From Lentisphaerota bacterium (GTDB taxonomy: Bacteria > Verrucomicrobiota > Lentisphaeria > Victivallales > Victivallaceae), in the NCBI GenBank assembly GCA_015061805.1, contig SUVV01000002.1:133523-182081 (forward strand): 48,559 bases of DNA. The letters are read 5' to 3'. The position numbers were made by a program, and so were the translations under genes. Shown here piece after piece: positions 26,276-33,683 of the stretch (position 1 is the first letter of the stretch; each line of letters begins with the position of its first letter). The notes under the pieces are model-generated. The model ran no database searches. It was not told the origin of the DNA and was given only the letters and a program-made list of their open reading frames with translations.

Positions 26276-26953
26276 ATGTCCGGTAAATTATATATTGTCA
26301 GTACCCCGATCGGTAATCTTGAAGATATCACCATGCGCGCCTTGCGTATTCTCAAAGAGGTCGATGTTATCGCTGCTGAAGATACCCGTCACACCCGGCA
26401 GTTGTTGAGCCACTTCGATATTCATTGCCCCCGGCTGGAAAGCTGCCATGCTTTCAATGAACACGGCAAGGTGGATCGACTTCTGGATGAGGTGGAAAAC
26501 GGGGTGAATATGGCGCTGGTTTCCGATGCCGGAACCCCTTCCGTTGCTGATCCCGGATTCCTGCTGGTGCGTTCTGCGTTGGAACGCGAGATCGAACCGG
26601 TGGTCATTCCCGGAGTGTCAGCCGTCACCTTTGCGGTAACGGCATCCGGATTGCCGGTAGACAGTTTCACTTTCCGTAACTTTGCACCGGTCAAGCCGGG
26701 CAAGCGGCAGAAATTTCTGGAATCGATCGTTGCTGACGAGAGGACGAGTTTTTTCTTTGAATCGCCCTTCCGCATTGCCCGGACGATAGCCGAGATCGCG
26801 GCTATCTCTCCGGAATCCCGTATCGCTGTCATCCGGGAAGCAACCAAACTGCACGAAGAGATCATCCGCGGAAGCGCCGCTGAAGTTGCGGCACAGAACC
26901 GGCAATGGAAAGGCGAAATCGTCGTTGGAGTCGGTCATCCGAACAAGGCGTGA
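26276..26953 (+). CDS. rsmI: 16S rRNA 2'-O-ribose methyltransferase RsmI, short form
   Basis: SAM-dependent methyltransferase that modifies C1402 of 16S rRNA (with RsmH) in the decoding centre. Motifs: TPIGNLEDIT (10-19), AAEDTRHT (33-40), SDAGTPSVADPG (83-94), PGVSA (112-116) and FESPFR (161-166). At 225 residues it is shorter than E. coli RsmI (286): the methyltransferase core is complete but the C-terminal helical domain is absent. The reading frame ends GHPNKA-stop exactly where repeat DNA begins; its TGA is part of a GCGTGAAGC block seen in the array downstream. The start at 26276 follows AGAGGAGAG. It is the only plus-strand gene before 32.6 kb. Confidence 0.93.
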   Translation: MSGKLYIVSTPIGNLEDITMRALRILKEVDVIAAEDTRHTRQLLSHFDIHCPRLESCHAFNEHGKVDRLLDEVENGVNMALVSDAGTPSVADPGFLLVRSALEREIEPVVIPGVSAVTFAVTASGLPVDSFTFRNFAPVKPGKRQKFLESIVADERTSFFFESPFRIARTIAEIAAISPESRIAVIREATKLHEEIIRGSAAEVAAQNRQWKGEIVVGVGHPNKA

Positions 26954-26996
26954 AGCGCTTTTTCAAAACGCGTTGTTCCTGATAAGGAGAGATACT

Positions 26997-27077
26997 CGGG
27001 AGAAGGGAAAAACTTTTTTTCACGGGAAAAAAAGTTTTTCCCTTCTCCCGAACCCTCATCCCTTTTCAAAAAAAGCG
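26997..27077 (-). repeat. Palindromic element, copy A
   Basis: Perfect 24-bp inverted repeat (26997-27020 with 27027-27050) with loop CACGGG, followed by a C-rich stretch and TTTCAAAAAAAGCG. Read on the minus strand this is CGCTTTTTTTGAAA, a G-rich spacer, and the palindrome with loop CCCGTG. This is the same order as copies B and C. Confidence 0.85.
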
Positions 27078-27163
27078 AACTGTTTTGCCGCTCCGTTGTC
27101 GCGGCAGGATTCTCAAAAATAATAACGCAGTTATTGTAGAGATCAGACGTGGTGTGGAAAGTG

Positions 27164-27417
27164 TAAATCCTGCGTGAAGCATTGCTGACGCAATGTGAAG
27201 CGTTTGCCTTTGGCAAACATGAAGCGCTCACTTCGTGAGTAAGGATATGATTGTGTTGGTTTGCGTATGCAAACCAACGTGAAGAGCAGGATAAATCCTG
27301 CGTGAAGCATTGCTTCGCAATGTGAAGCGTTTACCTGCGGTAAACATGAAGCGCTCACTTCGTGAGTAAGGACATGATAAGTTTATGTTTCCTGTTTGCG
27401 ACCAACGGGAGCAAACA
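27164..27417. repeat. Tandem array of short hairpins with GTGAAG hinges
   Basis: A unit of 127-128 bp (starting TAAATCCTGCGTGAAGC at 27164) recurs at 27292, the second copy partial. Perfect stems include 27202-27208/27212-27218 (GTTTGCC/GGCAAAC) and its counterpart 27329-27335/27339-27345 (GTTTACC/GGTAAAC), which differ by a compensating pair change. Others are 27180-27185/27190-27195, 27227-27231/27235-27239, 27255-27264/27269-27278, 27286-27292/27295-27301, 27308-27313/27317-27322, 27354-27358/27362-27366 and 27393-27399/27411-27417. Neighbouring stems are joined mostly by (G/A)TGAAG. Confidence 0.85.
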
Positions 27418-27501
27418 TACCCCGCTTTTCTTGAAAAGGGTTGGGGGTGTGGGGGAGGGGAAAAACCTTTTTTCACGGGAAAAAAGGTTTTTCCCCTCCC
27501 C
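27417..27501 (+). repeat. Palindromic element, copy B
   Basis: Begins ATACCCCGCTTTTCTTGA, then a G-rich spacer, then a perfect 22-bp inverted repeat (27452-27473 with 27480-27501) with loop CACGGG. Compared with copy A, the stem changes ACTTT to CCTTT with the matching change in the other arm. The loop is inverted relative to copies A and C when all are read in element orientation. Confidence 0.85.
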
Positions 27502-27520
27502 ACAATGCCATCTCCCCAGA

Positions 27521-28483
27521 TTATCTCAAACCGACTGCGCGGCGGACTTGAGACATCAGTTTTTCGGCTTCTTCTCTGGCTCTGATGCCGTTTTTACGCA
27601 GGATTTCGTCGACGTAATCGAGGTTTGCGGCGAGTTCTTCGCGTTTTTTCCGCATGGGTTCAAAGAAACTCCACATCTTGTCGAAAAGTTCTTTTTTGGC
27701 GTGGCCGTAACCGTAGTTTCCGGCGCGGTATTTGGCTTTCATCTCTTCGACTTCGGCTTCGTTGGCAAAGAGTTTGAAGAGGGCTACCACGTTGCAGTTT
27801 TCGGGGTCTTTGGGTTCTTCCAGGCCTTTACAGTCGGTAACGATGCTCATCACCTGTTTTTTGATCTCTTTTTCCTTGCCGAAAATCGGAATGGTATTGT
27901 TGTAACTCTTGGACATTTTCTGACCGTCAACGCCGGGGACGATGGCGACCTGATCCGGGATGTATCCTTCCGGAATGGTGAGGATCTCGCCGTATTCATT
28001 GTTGAATTTGATGGCGATATCGCGGGTGATTTCCAAGTGCTGTTTCTGGTCTTTGCCGACCGGGACGAGGTTGGCGCGGTAGAGCAGGATATCTGCTGCC
28101 ATCAGCACCGGATAGGAAAAGAGTCCGTTGTTGGGAGCAAAACCTTTGGCGATTTTGTCTTTGTAACTGTGGGCGCGTTCGAGCAGTCCGACCGGGGTGA
28201 CGGTGTTGAGAATCCAGGCCAGTTCGCACACTTCGGGGACATCGGACTGACGGAAAAAGAAGGTTTTTTCCAGATCGACACCGCAGGCGATGAAGTCCAG
28301 CGCCAGATTGACCACGCGCGCCCGGAGGTCTTCGGCTTTCGGGTTGGTTGTAAGAGAATGATAGTCGGCGATAAAGAGGAAGCTTTCACCGCGGCTCTGC
28401 AATTCGCAGACCTGCCGCATTGCTCCGAAATAGTTGCCGAGGTGGGGGATACCCGACGGTTGGATGCCAGTTAAAATACGCAT
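27521..28483 (-). CDS. trpS: Tryptophanyl-tRNA synthetase
   Basis: Charges tRNA-Trp with tryptophan. Class I synthetase of 320 residues, usual for bacterial TrpRS. The HIGH-type motif sits in GIQPSGIPHLGNYFG (6-20), KMSKS at 189-193 preceded by VPGVDGQ, and the specificity region FSYPVLMAADILLYRANLVPVGKDQKQHLE is intact. GGAGAAAAAAT precedes the ATG. It ends a probable dapA-MBL-lpxK-galK-trpS transcript, and its stop codon lies 19 bp from the palindromic element. Confidence 0.97.
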   Translation of the reverse strand: MRILTGIQPSGIPHLGNYFGAMRQVCELQSRGESFLFIADYHSLTTNPKAEDLRARVVNLALDFIACGVDLEKTFFFRQSDVPEVCELAWILNTVTPVGLLERAHSYKDKIAKGFAPNNGLFSYPVLMAADILLYRANLVPVGKDQKQHLEITRDIAIKFNNEYGEILTIPEGYIPDQVAIVPGVDGQKMSKSYNNTIPIFGKEKEIKKQVMSIVTDCKGLEEPKDPENCNVVALFKLFANEAEVEEMKAKYRAGNYGYGHAKKELFDKMWSFFEPMRKKREELAANLDYVDEILRKNGIRAREEAEKLMSQVRRAVGLR

Positions 28484-28510
28484 ATTTTTTCTCCATATAT
28501 TATTGATTTA

Positions 28511-29656
28511 TCAAGATTCTACCAGAGAGGCTCCATCGCCGATGGAGCAGATGAAACATTGCGGCGTGATACCGGTCCGGGAGTGATATGCCGCAGAAAT
28601 CCGTTGTGAATAGCGTTCTGCTTCGGTGCTTTCGACGAGGTGGATGGTGATTCCCCCGAAGCCGCCGCCGGAGAGTCTGGCTCCGATACAGCCGGGGATG
28701 GAGGTGGAAAGTTCCACCAGACAATCGAGTTCCGGGGTGCTGTTTTCAAAATTCACCCGGCTGGATTCATGTGATGCGTAGAGCAGTTTTCCGAAATCAT
28801 CCATGCGTCCGGCGCGGAGTATTGCCGGAGCCTGCTGTACCCGGAAACATTCATTGACCACATGGCGGGCGCGGGCAAGTTCCATTGCGGATAGGTGATC
28901 TGCGGCATTTTCCAGCATTTCCGGAGTGATATCCCGCAAGGTTTGAATTCCGGGATAGACAGCGGCAAGTTTGGCAGCGGCGCTTTCGCAGTTTTCCCTG
29001 CGCACATTGTAGTCGGAGTCGACCAGGTGATGTTTTATCATTGAGTTGACGACCACGAAAACATATCCTTTTTGCAGCGGCAGAGTATCGATGACTTCAA
29101 CCGAACGGAAATCGCTCATGATGATATTGTCAGCTTTGCCGAAAAGCGAACTGAATTGATCCAGAAGTCCGGTTTTAAGTCCGAGAAAATTATTTTCCAC
29201 GCCCTGTCCGGCGCGTGCCCATTCCGCTTTGTCAAGTTCAAATCCGAATGCCTTGCCCAGTGCCAGACCGGCGGCAGTTTCCAGCGCTGCCGAACTGGAC
29301 ATACCGGCAGAGAGCGGAACATCGCTTTCCAATCCGGCGACGAATCCGGTGAATTCCGCGCCGCGTTTACGCATTTCATTCATCATGCCGATGATGTAAG
29401 CGCTGCCGTTTTTGGGCGGAGGAGCATCCATTGCTGCAAGATCAAAACTCATCTCTTCTCCGGAACGGAAATCAACGATCTGACAGCGGGAAGTTTCCTG
29501 CGGAGTCAACGCAAACCGGGTATTCTGCCCTACGGCACAGGAGAGGACGAAGCCCTCATTGTAGTCGGTGTGGTTGCCGAGGACTTCCAATCGTCCTGGA
29601 GCCTGAGCAATGGCGGCCGGAGCAAAACCGAAGCGCTGGATAAATTTTTCTTTCAT
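28511..29656 (-). CDS. galK: Galactokinase-type GHMP kinase
   Basis: Phosphorylates galactose to galactose-1-phosphate (Leloir pathway). In 381 residues the galactokinase signature is GRLEVLGNHTDYNEG (21-35; usual form GRVNLIGEHTDYN), followed by the ATP-binding GHMP motif PLSAGMSSSAALE (114-126), and C-terminal ARLSGGGFGG. The Glu-to-Asn change before HTDYN and GRLEV for GRVNL place it in a divergent galactokinase subgroup, so another sugar is possible. The ATG at 29656 is preferred to a start at 29713 that would overlap lpxK; the ribosome site is weak (CGGGAAATAATCACA). It follows lpxK by 22 bp. Confidence 0.87.
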   Translation of the reverse strand: MKEKFIQRFGFAPAAIAQAPGRLEVLGNHTDYNEGFVLSCAVGQNTRFALTPQETSRCQIVDFRSGEEMSFDLAAMDAPPPKNGSAYIIGMMNEMRKRGAEFTGFVAGLESDVPLSAGMSSSAALETAAGLALGKAFGFELDKAEWARAGQGVENNFLGLKTGLLDQFSSLFGKADNIIMSDFRSVEVIDTLPLQKGYVFVVVNSMIKHHLVDSDYNVRRENCESAAAKLAAVYPGIQTLRDITPEMLENAADHLSAMELARARHVVNECFRVQQAPAILRAGRMDDFGKLLYASHESSRVNFENSTPELDCLVELSTSIPGCIGARLSGGGFGGITIHLVESTEAERYSQRISAAYHSRTGITPQCFICSIGDGASLVES

Positions 29657-29678
29657 TGTGATTATTTCCCGGAACGAG

Positions 29679-30854
29679 TTACATAAAGCATATACGCGAA
29701 ATACATTGATCAAAACTTTCTTTACCGCTCAAAATATCGATCTGGATGCGCAGATAATAGATTGGAACATCGCAACGTTCGATATGCGGTATGCGGACAG
29801 CATCTTTTTCGGTGGTGACGATCATCTCCGCTCCGTGACTTTTTGCGGTATTGATGAAATCGATGATTTCCTGCTGTGAATAGCGGTGGTGGTCGGCAAA
29901 GTGATCTCTGGCAACCAGTACGGCACCGAGTTGTTCGAGGAACTCTTCAAAACTTTCCGGACGGGCGATCGCGGAAAGCGCCGCCACCTTTTTCCCTTTG
30001 AGGAATTCCAGTTCGACGCTTTCCCGTTCGGTGAAAAGTTTCACCAGATGACGCGGTCGGTGACAGCATTCGATGATTTCCGCGCGGCGGGTGTGGCGCC
30101 GGAGAAAACGTTTGAGGTGCTGATTTTTGTGACTGCCGTCGGATTTGGTCAGAAAGATGTAATCCGCGCGGCGGATATTTTTGATCGGTTCGCGCAGGAT
30201 CCCGCGCGGCAGAACGTGACCGTTGCCGAAAGGTGCGGTGGAGTCCACCAGTACGATATTGATGTGGGGCTTCAATCGCAGATACTGAAATCCGTCATCA
30301 AGGATGATCACATCAGTTTCAAATTCATCGATGGCGTGGATCCCGGACTTTACCCGGTCTTTATCTACGACCACAGCCACATCCGGCAGATTGGAAGCCA
30401 GCATGTACGGTTCATCTCCGGCGTGTTCGCTGTCCATGAGCAGATTTTTTCCGTCGGAAACCACCTGCGGCGGCAGCTCCATTTCGCCGGAGTGGAAAGC
30501 ATGCATCAATTTCTCCCAGAAACTGCGCTTTTTTCTCCGGTAGCCCCGGCTGAGGATCGCCACCTTGCGGCCCCGCGCTGAAAGTGAACGGGCAAAGACC
30601 TCCACCACCGGAGTTTTACCGGTTCCTCCGCAGGTCAGGTTGCCGATGCTGACGACCAGACAACCCAGTGCCTGATTGCGGATGAAGCGTTTGTCGTAAA
30701 GCCAGTGACGGAACTGCACAGCCATCCGGTAAAAGCGCGAAGCGACAAAAAGCACGCAACGTACCACCCGGTCGATCCGGTTGCGCCGTCTGCCTGCCAT
30801 AATGTCGAGGAAATATTGTTCTAATTCCTCAGCGCTGAATTTGAATTTGTGCAT
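29679..30854 (-). CDS. lpxK: Tetraacyldisaccharide 4'-kinase (lipid A synthesis)
   Basis: Adds the 4'-phosphate to the tetraacyldisaccharide precursor to form lipid IVA at the inner face of the inner membrane. In 391 residues an N-terminal membrane-associated basic helix is followed by the P-loop variant [12 protein letters not shown] (71-82). LSRGYRRK and [10 protein letters not shown] near 185-195 (usual DDGFQH) follow, then LPRGILREP. The roughly 60-residue N-terminus before the P-loop is a little longer than in E. coli. Its presence is good evidence that the organism makes lipopolysaccharide. Same transcript as dapA and the MBL hydrolase. Confidence 0.95.
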   Translation of the reverse strand: MHKFKFSAEELEQYFLDIMAGRRRNRIDRVVRCVLFVASRFYRMAVQFRHWLYDKRFIRNQALGCLVVSIGNLTCGGTGKTPVVEVFARSLSARGRKVAILSRGYRRKKRSFWEKLMHAFHSGEMELPPQVVSDGKNLLMDSEHAGDEPYMLASNLPDVAVVVDKDRVKSGIHAIDEFETDVIILDDGFQYLRLKPHINIVLVDSTAPFGNGHVLPRGILREPIKNIRRADYIFLTKSDGSHKNQHLKRFLRRHTRRAEIIECCHRPRHLVKLFTERESVELEFLKGKKVAALSAIARPESFEEFLEQLGAVLVARDHFADHHRYSQQEIIDFINTAKSHGAEMIVTTEKDAVRIPHIERCDVPIYYLRIQIDILSGKESFDQCISRICFM

Positions 30855-30875
30855 TATATCTTTCAGTTCCGGGAG

Positions 30876-31643
30876 TTACAGTTCAAAAGTGGAACCATCG
30901 GAAGCGACCCGCAACGGTGCTCCCCACGCTTTTTCTGCCCGGGCAAGAGCGTTTTCGTAATCGTTGAGCAATTCTCTGCCGCTGTGAATGAATATGATAT
31001 CTTTGATCTTGCGGCCTTCCCGGCGCAAGGCGGCGCATACCTCTGAACTTTTATGGTGTCCGGTCTCCATCAGCAGCAGATCACATTCATCGAGCCAGTC
31101 CCCCATATCGGCATAACTTTTGACATCCCCGGATGCGACGATGGTCTTGTCTTTGCTCTTTATCCGCAGAGAATAAGAGCGGAACTCTGCGGCATCCGGA
31201 GGATCCATGTGGAAATTGTGCCGTGCTTCAATGGAAATATTGCCGTCATCAAAGAGCAATCCATCCTTTATCTGCTGCGGAATCACGTTGAAGCGCGTAT
31301 TCTTGGAGATCGTCCCCAGCCAATTCTTTGCCGCATCCCACAATCCGGGGATCGGCTGAAACAGCCGGATATCAAAACCGCCAGTCCCCTTGCCGACAGC
31401 GATCAGTTTATCCATGCTCCACAGCAAATTGGGCAATCCGCCGGTGTGGTCGATGTGAGGATGGGTGATCGTAATGGTGCGTATTGACAGCAGATCAAGC
31501 CCCATCAAATGGGCGGTATGATAGCAGCTTTCTCCGGCATCGAACCAGTACAATCCACCGGCGTATTCGATTGCCCACGCGGTATGGTGGCGCCCGGATT
31601 GCGGTTCAGTGCCGGCAGAACTGCCGAAAACATGCAATTTCAT
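30876..31643 (-). CDS. Metallo-beta-lactamase-fold hydrolase
   Basis: Cytoplasmic protein of 255 residues with the MBL signature THPHIDHTGG (60-69; His61, His63, Asp65, His66), FDAGES (34-39), an ASGDVK turn and a C-terminal HSGRE. It lacks a signal peptide. Architecture resembles RNase Z-like or ribonuclease/phosphodiesterase MBL proteins, but no tRNase Z exosite is visible, so only the fold is assigned. GGGGAG precedes the ATG. It sits between dapA and lpxK with gaps of 27 and 21 bp, hence one operon. Confidence 0.85.
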   Translation of the reverse strand: MKLHVFGSSAGTEPQSGRHHTAWAIEYAGGLYWFDAGESCYHTAHLMGLDLLSIRTITITHPHIDHTGGLPNLLWSMDKLIAVGKGTGGFDIRLFQPIPGLWDAAKNWLGTISKNTRFNVIPQQIKDGLLFDDGNISIEARHNFHMDPPDAAEFRSYSLRIKSKDKTIVASGDVKSYADMGDWLDECDLLLMETGHHKSSEVCAALRREGRKIKDIIFIHSGRELLNDYENALARAEKAWGAPLRVASDGSTFEL

Positions 31644-31670
31644 AGGGTCTCCCCGTTGATGAACGGTATT

Positions 31671-32540
31671 TCAGAGAATGCCGCAGTCCTGAAGTGTCTT
31701 TTTGAGAACTTCCGCGTGGGGTGCGCTCATTTCGCACAGCGGCAACCGGTATTCCGGAGTTATCGCTCCGGTCATGCCCATAGCCGCTTTGACCGGGATC
31801 GGGTTGCTTTCAATGAAAAGATTGCGGAACAGCGGATAGTATTTGCGGTGCGCTTTGATTGCCGTTTTGAAATCTCCGGCAAGCGCGGCATCGACCATGG
31901 CGGTAAGTTCGCCGGGAATCAGGTTGGAAGCAACGCTGATGATACCTTTGGCTCCCACCGAGATCATCGGCAGAGTGAGCGAATCATCGCCGCTCAAAAC
32001 GGTAATGTCACAAAGATCAAGGATTTCCGAAACCCGGTCAACACTGCCGCCGGCTTCTTTAACTGCGACCATCAGCGGATGGGCAGAGAGCCGGGCGATG
32101 GTGTCGGTTGCGATCGGAACTCCGGCACGGCCGGGCACATTGTAAAGCACTACCGGCAGACCGGTCTGGTCGGCGATCGTGGTGAAGTGACGGTAGATGC
32201 CTTCCTGGGTCGGCTTGTTGTAATAGGGGGTCACCTGAAGTGAAGCATCCGCTCCGGCAGCTTTGGCTTCGCGGGTGAGGTAGATTGCCTCTTCGGTTGA
32301 ATTCGCTCCGGTTCCGGCGATGACCTGACAGCGGCCGTTGATGATTTCAACGGTGCGGGCGATGACCTGAATGTGTTCTTCGGTGGAGAGGGTCGGAGAT
32401 TCTCCGGTGGTTCCGACCGGGACGACACCGGCAACTTTTCCGGCGACCTGATTTTCGAGCAGAGTTTCAAAAGCTTTCCAATCGATCCTGCCGTTTTTGA
32501 ACGGAGTTACCAATGCTGTATAGACGCCCTGAAATAACAT
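31671..32540 (-). CDS. dapA: 4-hydroxy-tetrahydrodipicolinate synthase
   Basis: Condenses pyruvate with aspartate semialdehyde in the lysine/diaminopimelate pathway, which feeds peptidoglycan. In 289 residues it shows GTTGES (43-48), Tyr107 in TPYYNKP, Tyr133 in LYNVPGR, and the Schiff-base lysine Lys161 in AVKEAGGS. All key residues are present and length is normal. GAGGAAAC precedes the ATG. It is the first gene of the leftward run to trpS and is divergent from the small lipoprotein. Confidence 0.96.
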   Translation of the reverse strand: MLFQGVYTALVTPFKNGRIDWKAFETLLENQVAGKVAGVVPVGTTGESPTLSTEEHIQVIARTVEIINGRCQVIAGTGANSTEEAIYLTREAKAAGADASLQVTPYYNKPTQEGIYRHFTTIADQTGLPVVLYNVPGRAGVPIATDTIARLSAHPLMVAVKEAGGSVDRVSEILDLCDITVLSGDDSLTLPMISVGAKGIISVASNLIPGELTAMVDAALAGDFKTAIKAHRKYYPLFRNLFIESNPIPVKAAMGMTGAITPEYRLPLCEMSAPHAEVLKKTLQDCGIL

Positions 32541-32591
32541 TTTTGTTTCCTCGCAGATAGATTCCTTATAAATTATAGATTGTTCTGTTAT

Positions 32592-32620
32592 AATTTACCA
32601 CCATTTGCAGTTAAAATCAA
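32592..32620 (-). promoter_or_regulatory. Predicted promoter of dapA operon
   Basis: Minus-strand -35 TTGATT (32620-32615), 17-bp spacer, -10 TAAATT (32597-32592). A TATAAT closer to the gene is an alternative -10 but has only a poor -35. Confidence 0.4.
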
Positions 32621-32629
32621 TACTCTTGT

Positions 32630-32657
32630 TTGAAAAAAGCTGTAACTGTGTTAAATT
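32630..32657 (+). promoter_or_regulatory. Predicted promoter of the small lipoprotein gene
   Basis: -35 TTGAAA (32630-32635), 16-bp spacer, -10 TAAATT (32652-32657), divergent from the dapA promoter. The leader would be about 33 nt, ending in the CGGAGAAAA ribosome site. Confidence 0.4.
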
Positions 32658-32697
32658 ATATACAAAACACTCAACATTTGAACGGAGAAAACTCGAT

Positions 32698-33183
32698 ATG
32701 AAAACCTTTTTTTGTGTGATCGCTGCCGTTGGTTCGGCATTGCTTTCCGGCTGTATCTCCTTTGATTACGAAGGTAAAAGCGAAGCCCCGGTGCGTTCTG
32801 CTGAAAATATCCGCATTTTCAACGATGCGACTGCCATCAAGGAATCCTATTCCGTCCTCGGTACTGCCACCGTTTCCGGCTACACTCAGGATGTCAGCCG
32901 TGACCGGATGATCGCCAAACTCCGTTCCGAAGCTCACAAGTGCGGCGCTTCTGCCATTCTGATCGTCGAACAGCAGATCGTTTCGGTTCATTCCGATTCC
33001 GGCAGTCAGCCCTTTACCACTGCATTCGATTACGATGACAGCAGCAACAGCTGGAGCCAACTCTACCGGGATGTCGATCAGAACTTCTCCAACACCCGGC
33101 GCAGCAAACACTCTTACGTTACCCCCGGTGCCACCCGCCGGATCATCCGCGCCGAATTCCTGCGGTATAATAACGCGAAGTAA
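32698..33183 (+). CDS. Small lipoprotein, paralogue of the one at 7590
   Basis: Protein of 161 residues with a lipoprotein signal ending LLSGC (Cys19). The mature part starts ISFDYEG and contains YSVLGTATVSG, then MIAKLRSEAHKCGASAILIVEQQIVSV. This matches in order and spacing the lipoprotein at 7590. The C-terminal third is rich in Ser, Asp and Arg and unrelated. Function unknown; probably periplasmic-facing. The start at 32698 is chosen because GGAG precedes it and the signal peptide begins there; an earlier in-frame codon at 32605 adds 31 unrelated residues. Confidence 0.8.
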   Translation: MKTFFCVIAAVGSALLSGCISFDYEGKSEAPVRSAENIRIFNDATAIKESYSVLGTATVSGYTQDVSRDRMIAKLRSEAHKCGASAILIVEQQIVSVHSDSGSQPFTTAFDYDDSSNSWSQLYRDVDQNFSNTRRSKHSYVTPGATRRIIRAEFLRYNNAK

Positions 33184-33602
33184 GTAAGAAACGGGCGGCA
33201 CGCCCTCGCGCGCGCCAGCTTGGAAAGTTGAGGGAAACTCGTGAACAAAAGTTCACTTCGCCCTCAACTTCCCGGCGCTATCATCGCGCGATCATCGTGC
33301 CGGTTGCAGCCGCGAAGGTTTCGGAACTGCGCGGCTTGTTCTGCGCCAATCGCCGGGCTGTCCGCCCGGCAGGCGGGAGGTAGTGTTTGTTTCGCCTGAC
33401 GGCGATAATAAGGGCGCCAATCGCCGGGCTGTCCGCCCGGCAGGCGGGAGGTAGTGTTTGTTTCACCTGACGGCGATAATAAGGGCGCCAATCGCCGGGC
33501 TGTCCGCCCGGCAGGCGTTGCTGAGCAGTTCCGCGCTGTTTGTACCCCTTTGGTTTTCTTTGTATTTGCCGATCAAATTTTGCTGAAAACTTTCTGCGGA
33601 TG
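33184..33602. other. Repeat-rich intergenic region, no gene seen
   Basis: This holds a small GC hairpin (33193-33197/33201-33205), a long imperfect hairpin (33222-33272; GGAAAGTTGAGGG with CCCTCAACTTCC and an inner GTGAAC/GTTCAC stem), the 71-bp tandem repeat (33343-33518), and an unremarkable stretch up to the promoter. Open frames over the repeats are compositional. Confidence 0.75.
33343..33518. repeat. 71-bp tandem repeat, about 2.5 copies
   Basis: Copies start at 33343, 33414 and 33485 with GCGCCAATCGCCGGG; the third stops after GGCAGGCG. The first two differ at one position (TTCGCC versus TTCACC). Each unit contains GCCGGGC/GCCCGGC and CGCC/GGCG hairpins, and CGGCGAT of one unit pairs with ATCGCCG of the next. 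Confidence 0.92.
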
Positions 33603-33631
33603 TTGAAATCTGCAATAATCGGTGATACATT
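33603..33631 (+). promoter_or_regulatory. Predicted promoter of the first DUF4838 operon
   Basis: -35 TTGAAA (33603-33608), exactly 17 bp, -10 TACATT (33626-33631). Downstream at 33649-33663 is a small dyad ATTGTT-AAA-AACAAT that could bind a regulator, then AAAGGAGG before the ATG. Confidence 0.55.
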
Positions 33632-33683
33632 AAGTTCCGAAGGTGATTATTGTTAAAAACAATTTATTATCAAAGGAGGATTT

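Larger units (their letters stand above)
26954..27520. repeat. Composite repeat region between convergent rsmI and trpS
   Basis: This 567-bp intergenic stretch has no credible gene. It consists of two inverted copies of a palindromic element (26997-27077 and 27417-27501) facing away from each other. Between them is a tandem array of at least nine short hairpins separated by GTGAAG or ATGAAG (27164-27417). The palindromes could serve as two-way terminators for the convergent genes. Confidence 0.85.

Noticed and set aside
27164-27417. CRISPR-like array
   Set aside because: Units are unequal palindromes with short GTGAAG hinges; there are no constant repeats with unique 30-40 bp spacers and no cas genes.
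26862-27503. Several 65-98-codon frames in the repeat region between rsmI and trpS
   Set aside because: They translate palindromes and hairpin units; products are repetitive and lack ribosome sites. The link to the prepilin leader is reported as a finding instead.
33264-33491. Open frames giving repeated LPPACRADSPAIGA-like peptides over the 71-bp repeat
   Set aside because: 71 is not a multiple of three, so copies are read in different frames; this is a by-product of repeat composition.
33343-33518. CRISPR array of two or three repeats
   Set aside because: The whole 71-bp unit is conserved, so there are no unique spacers; it is a plain tandem repeat.
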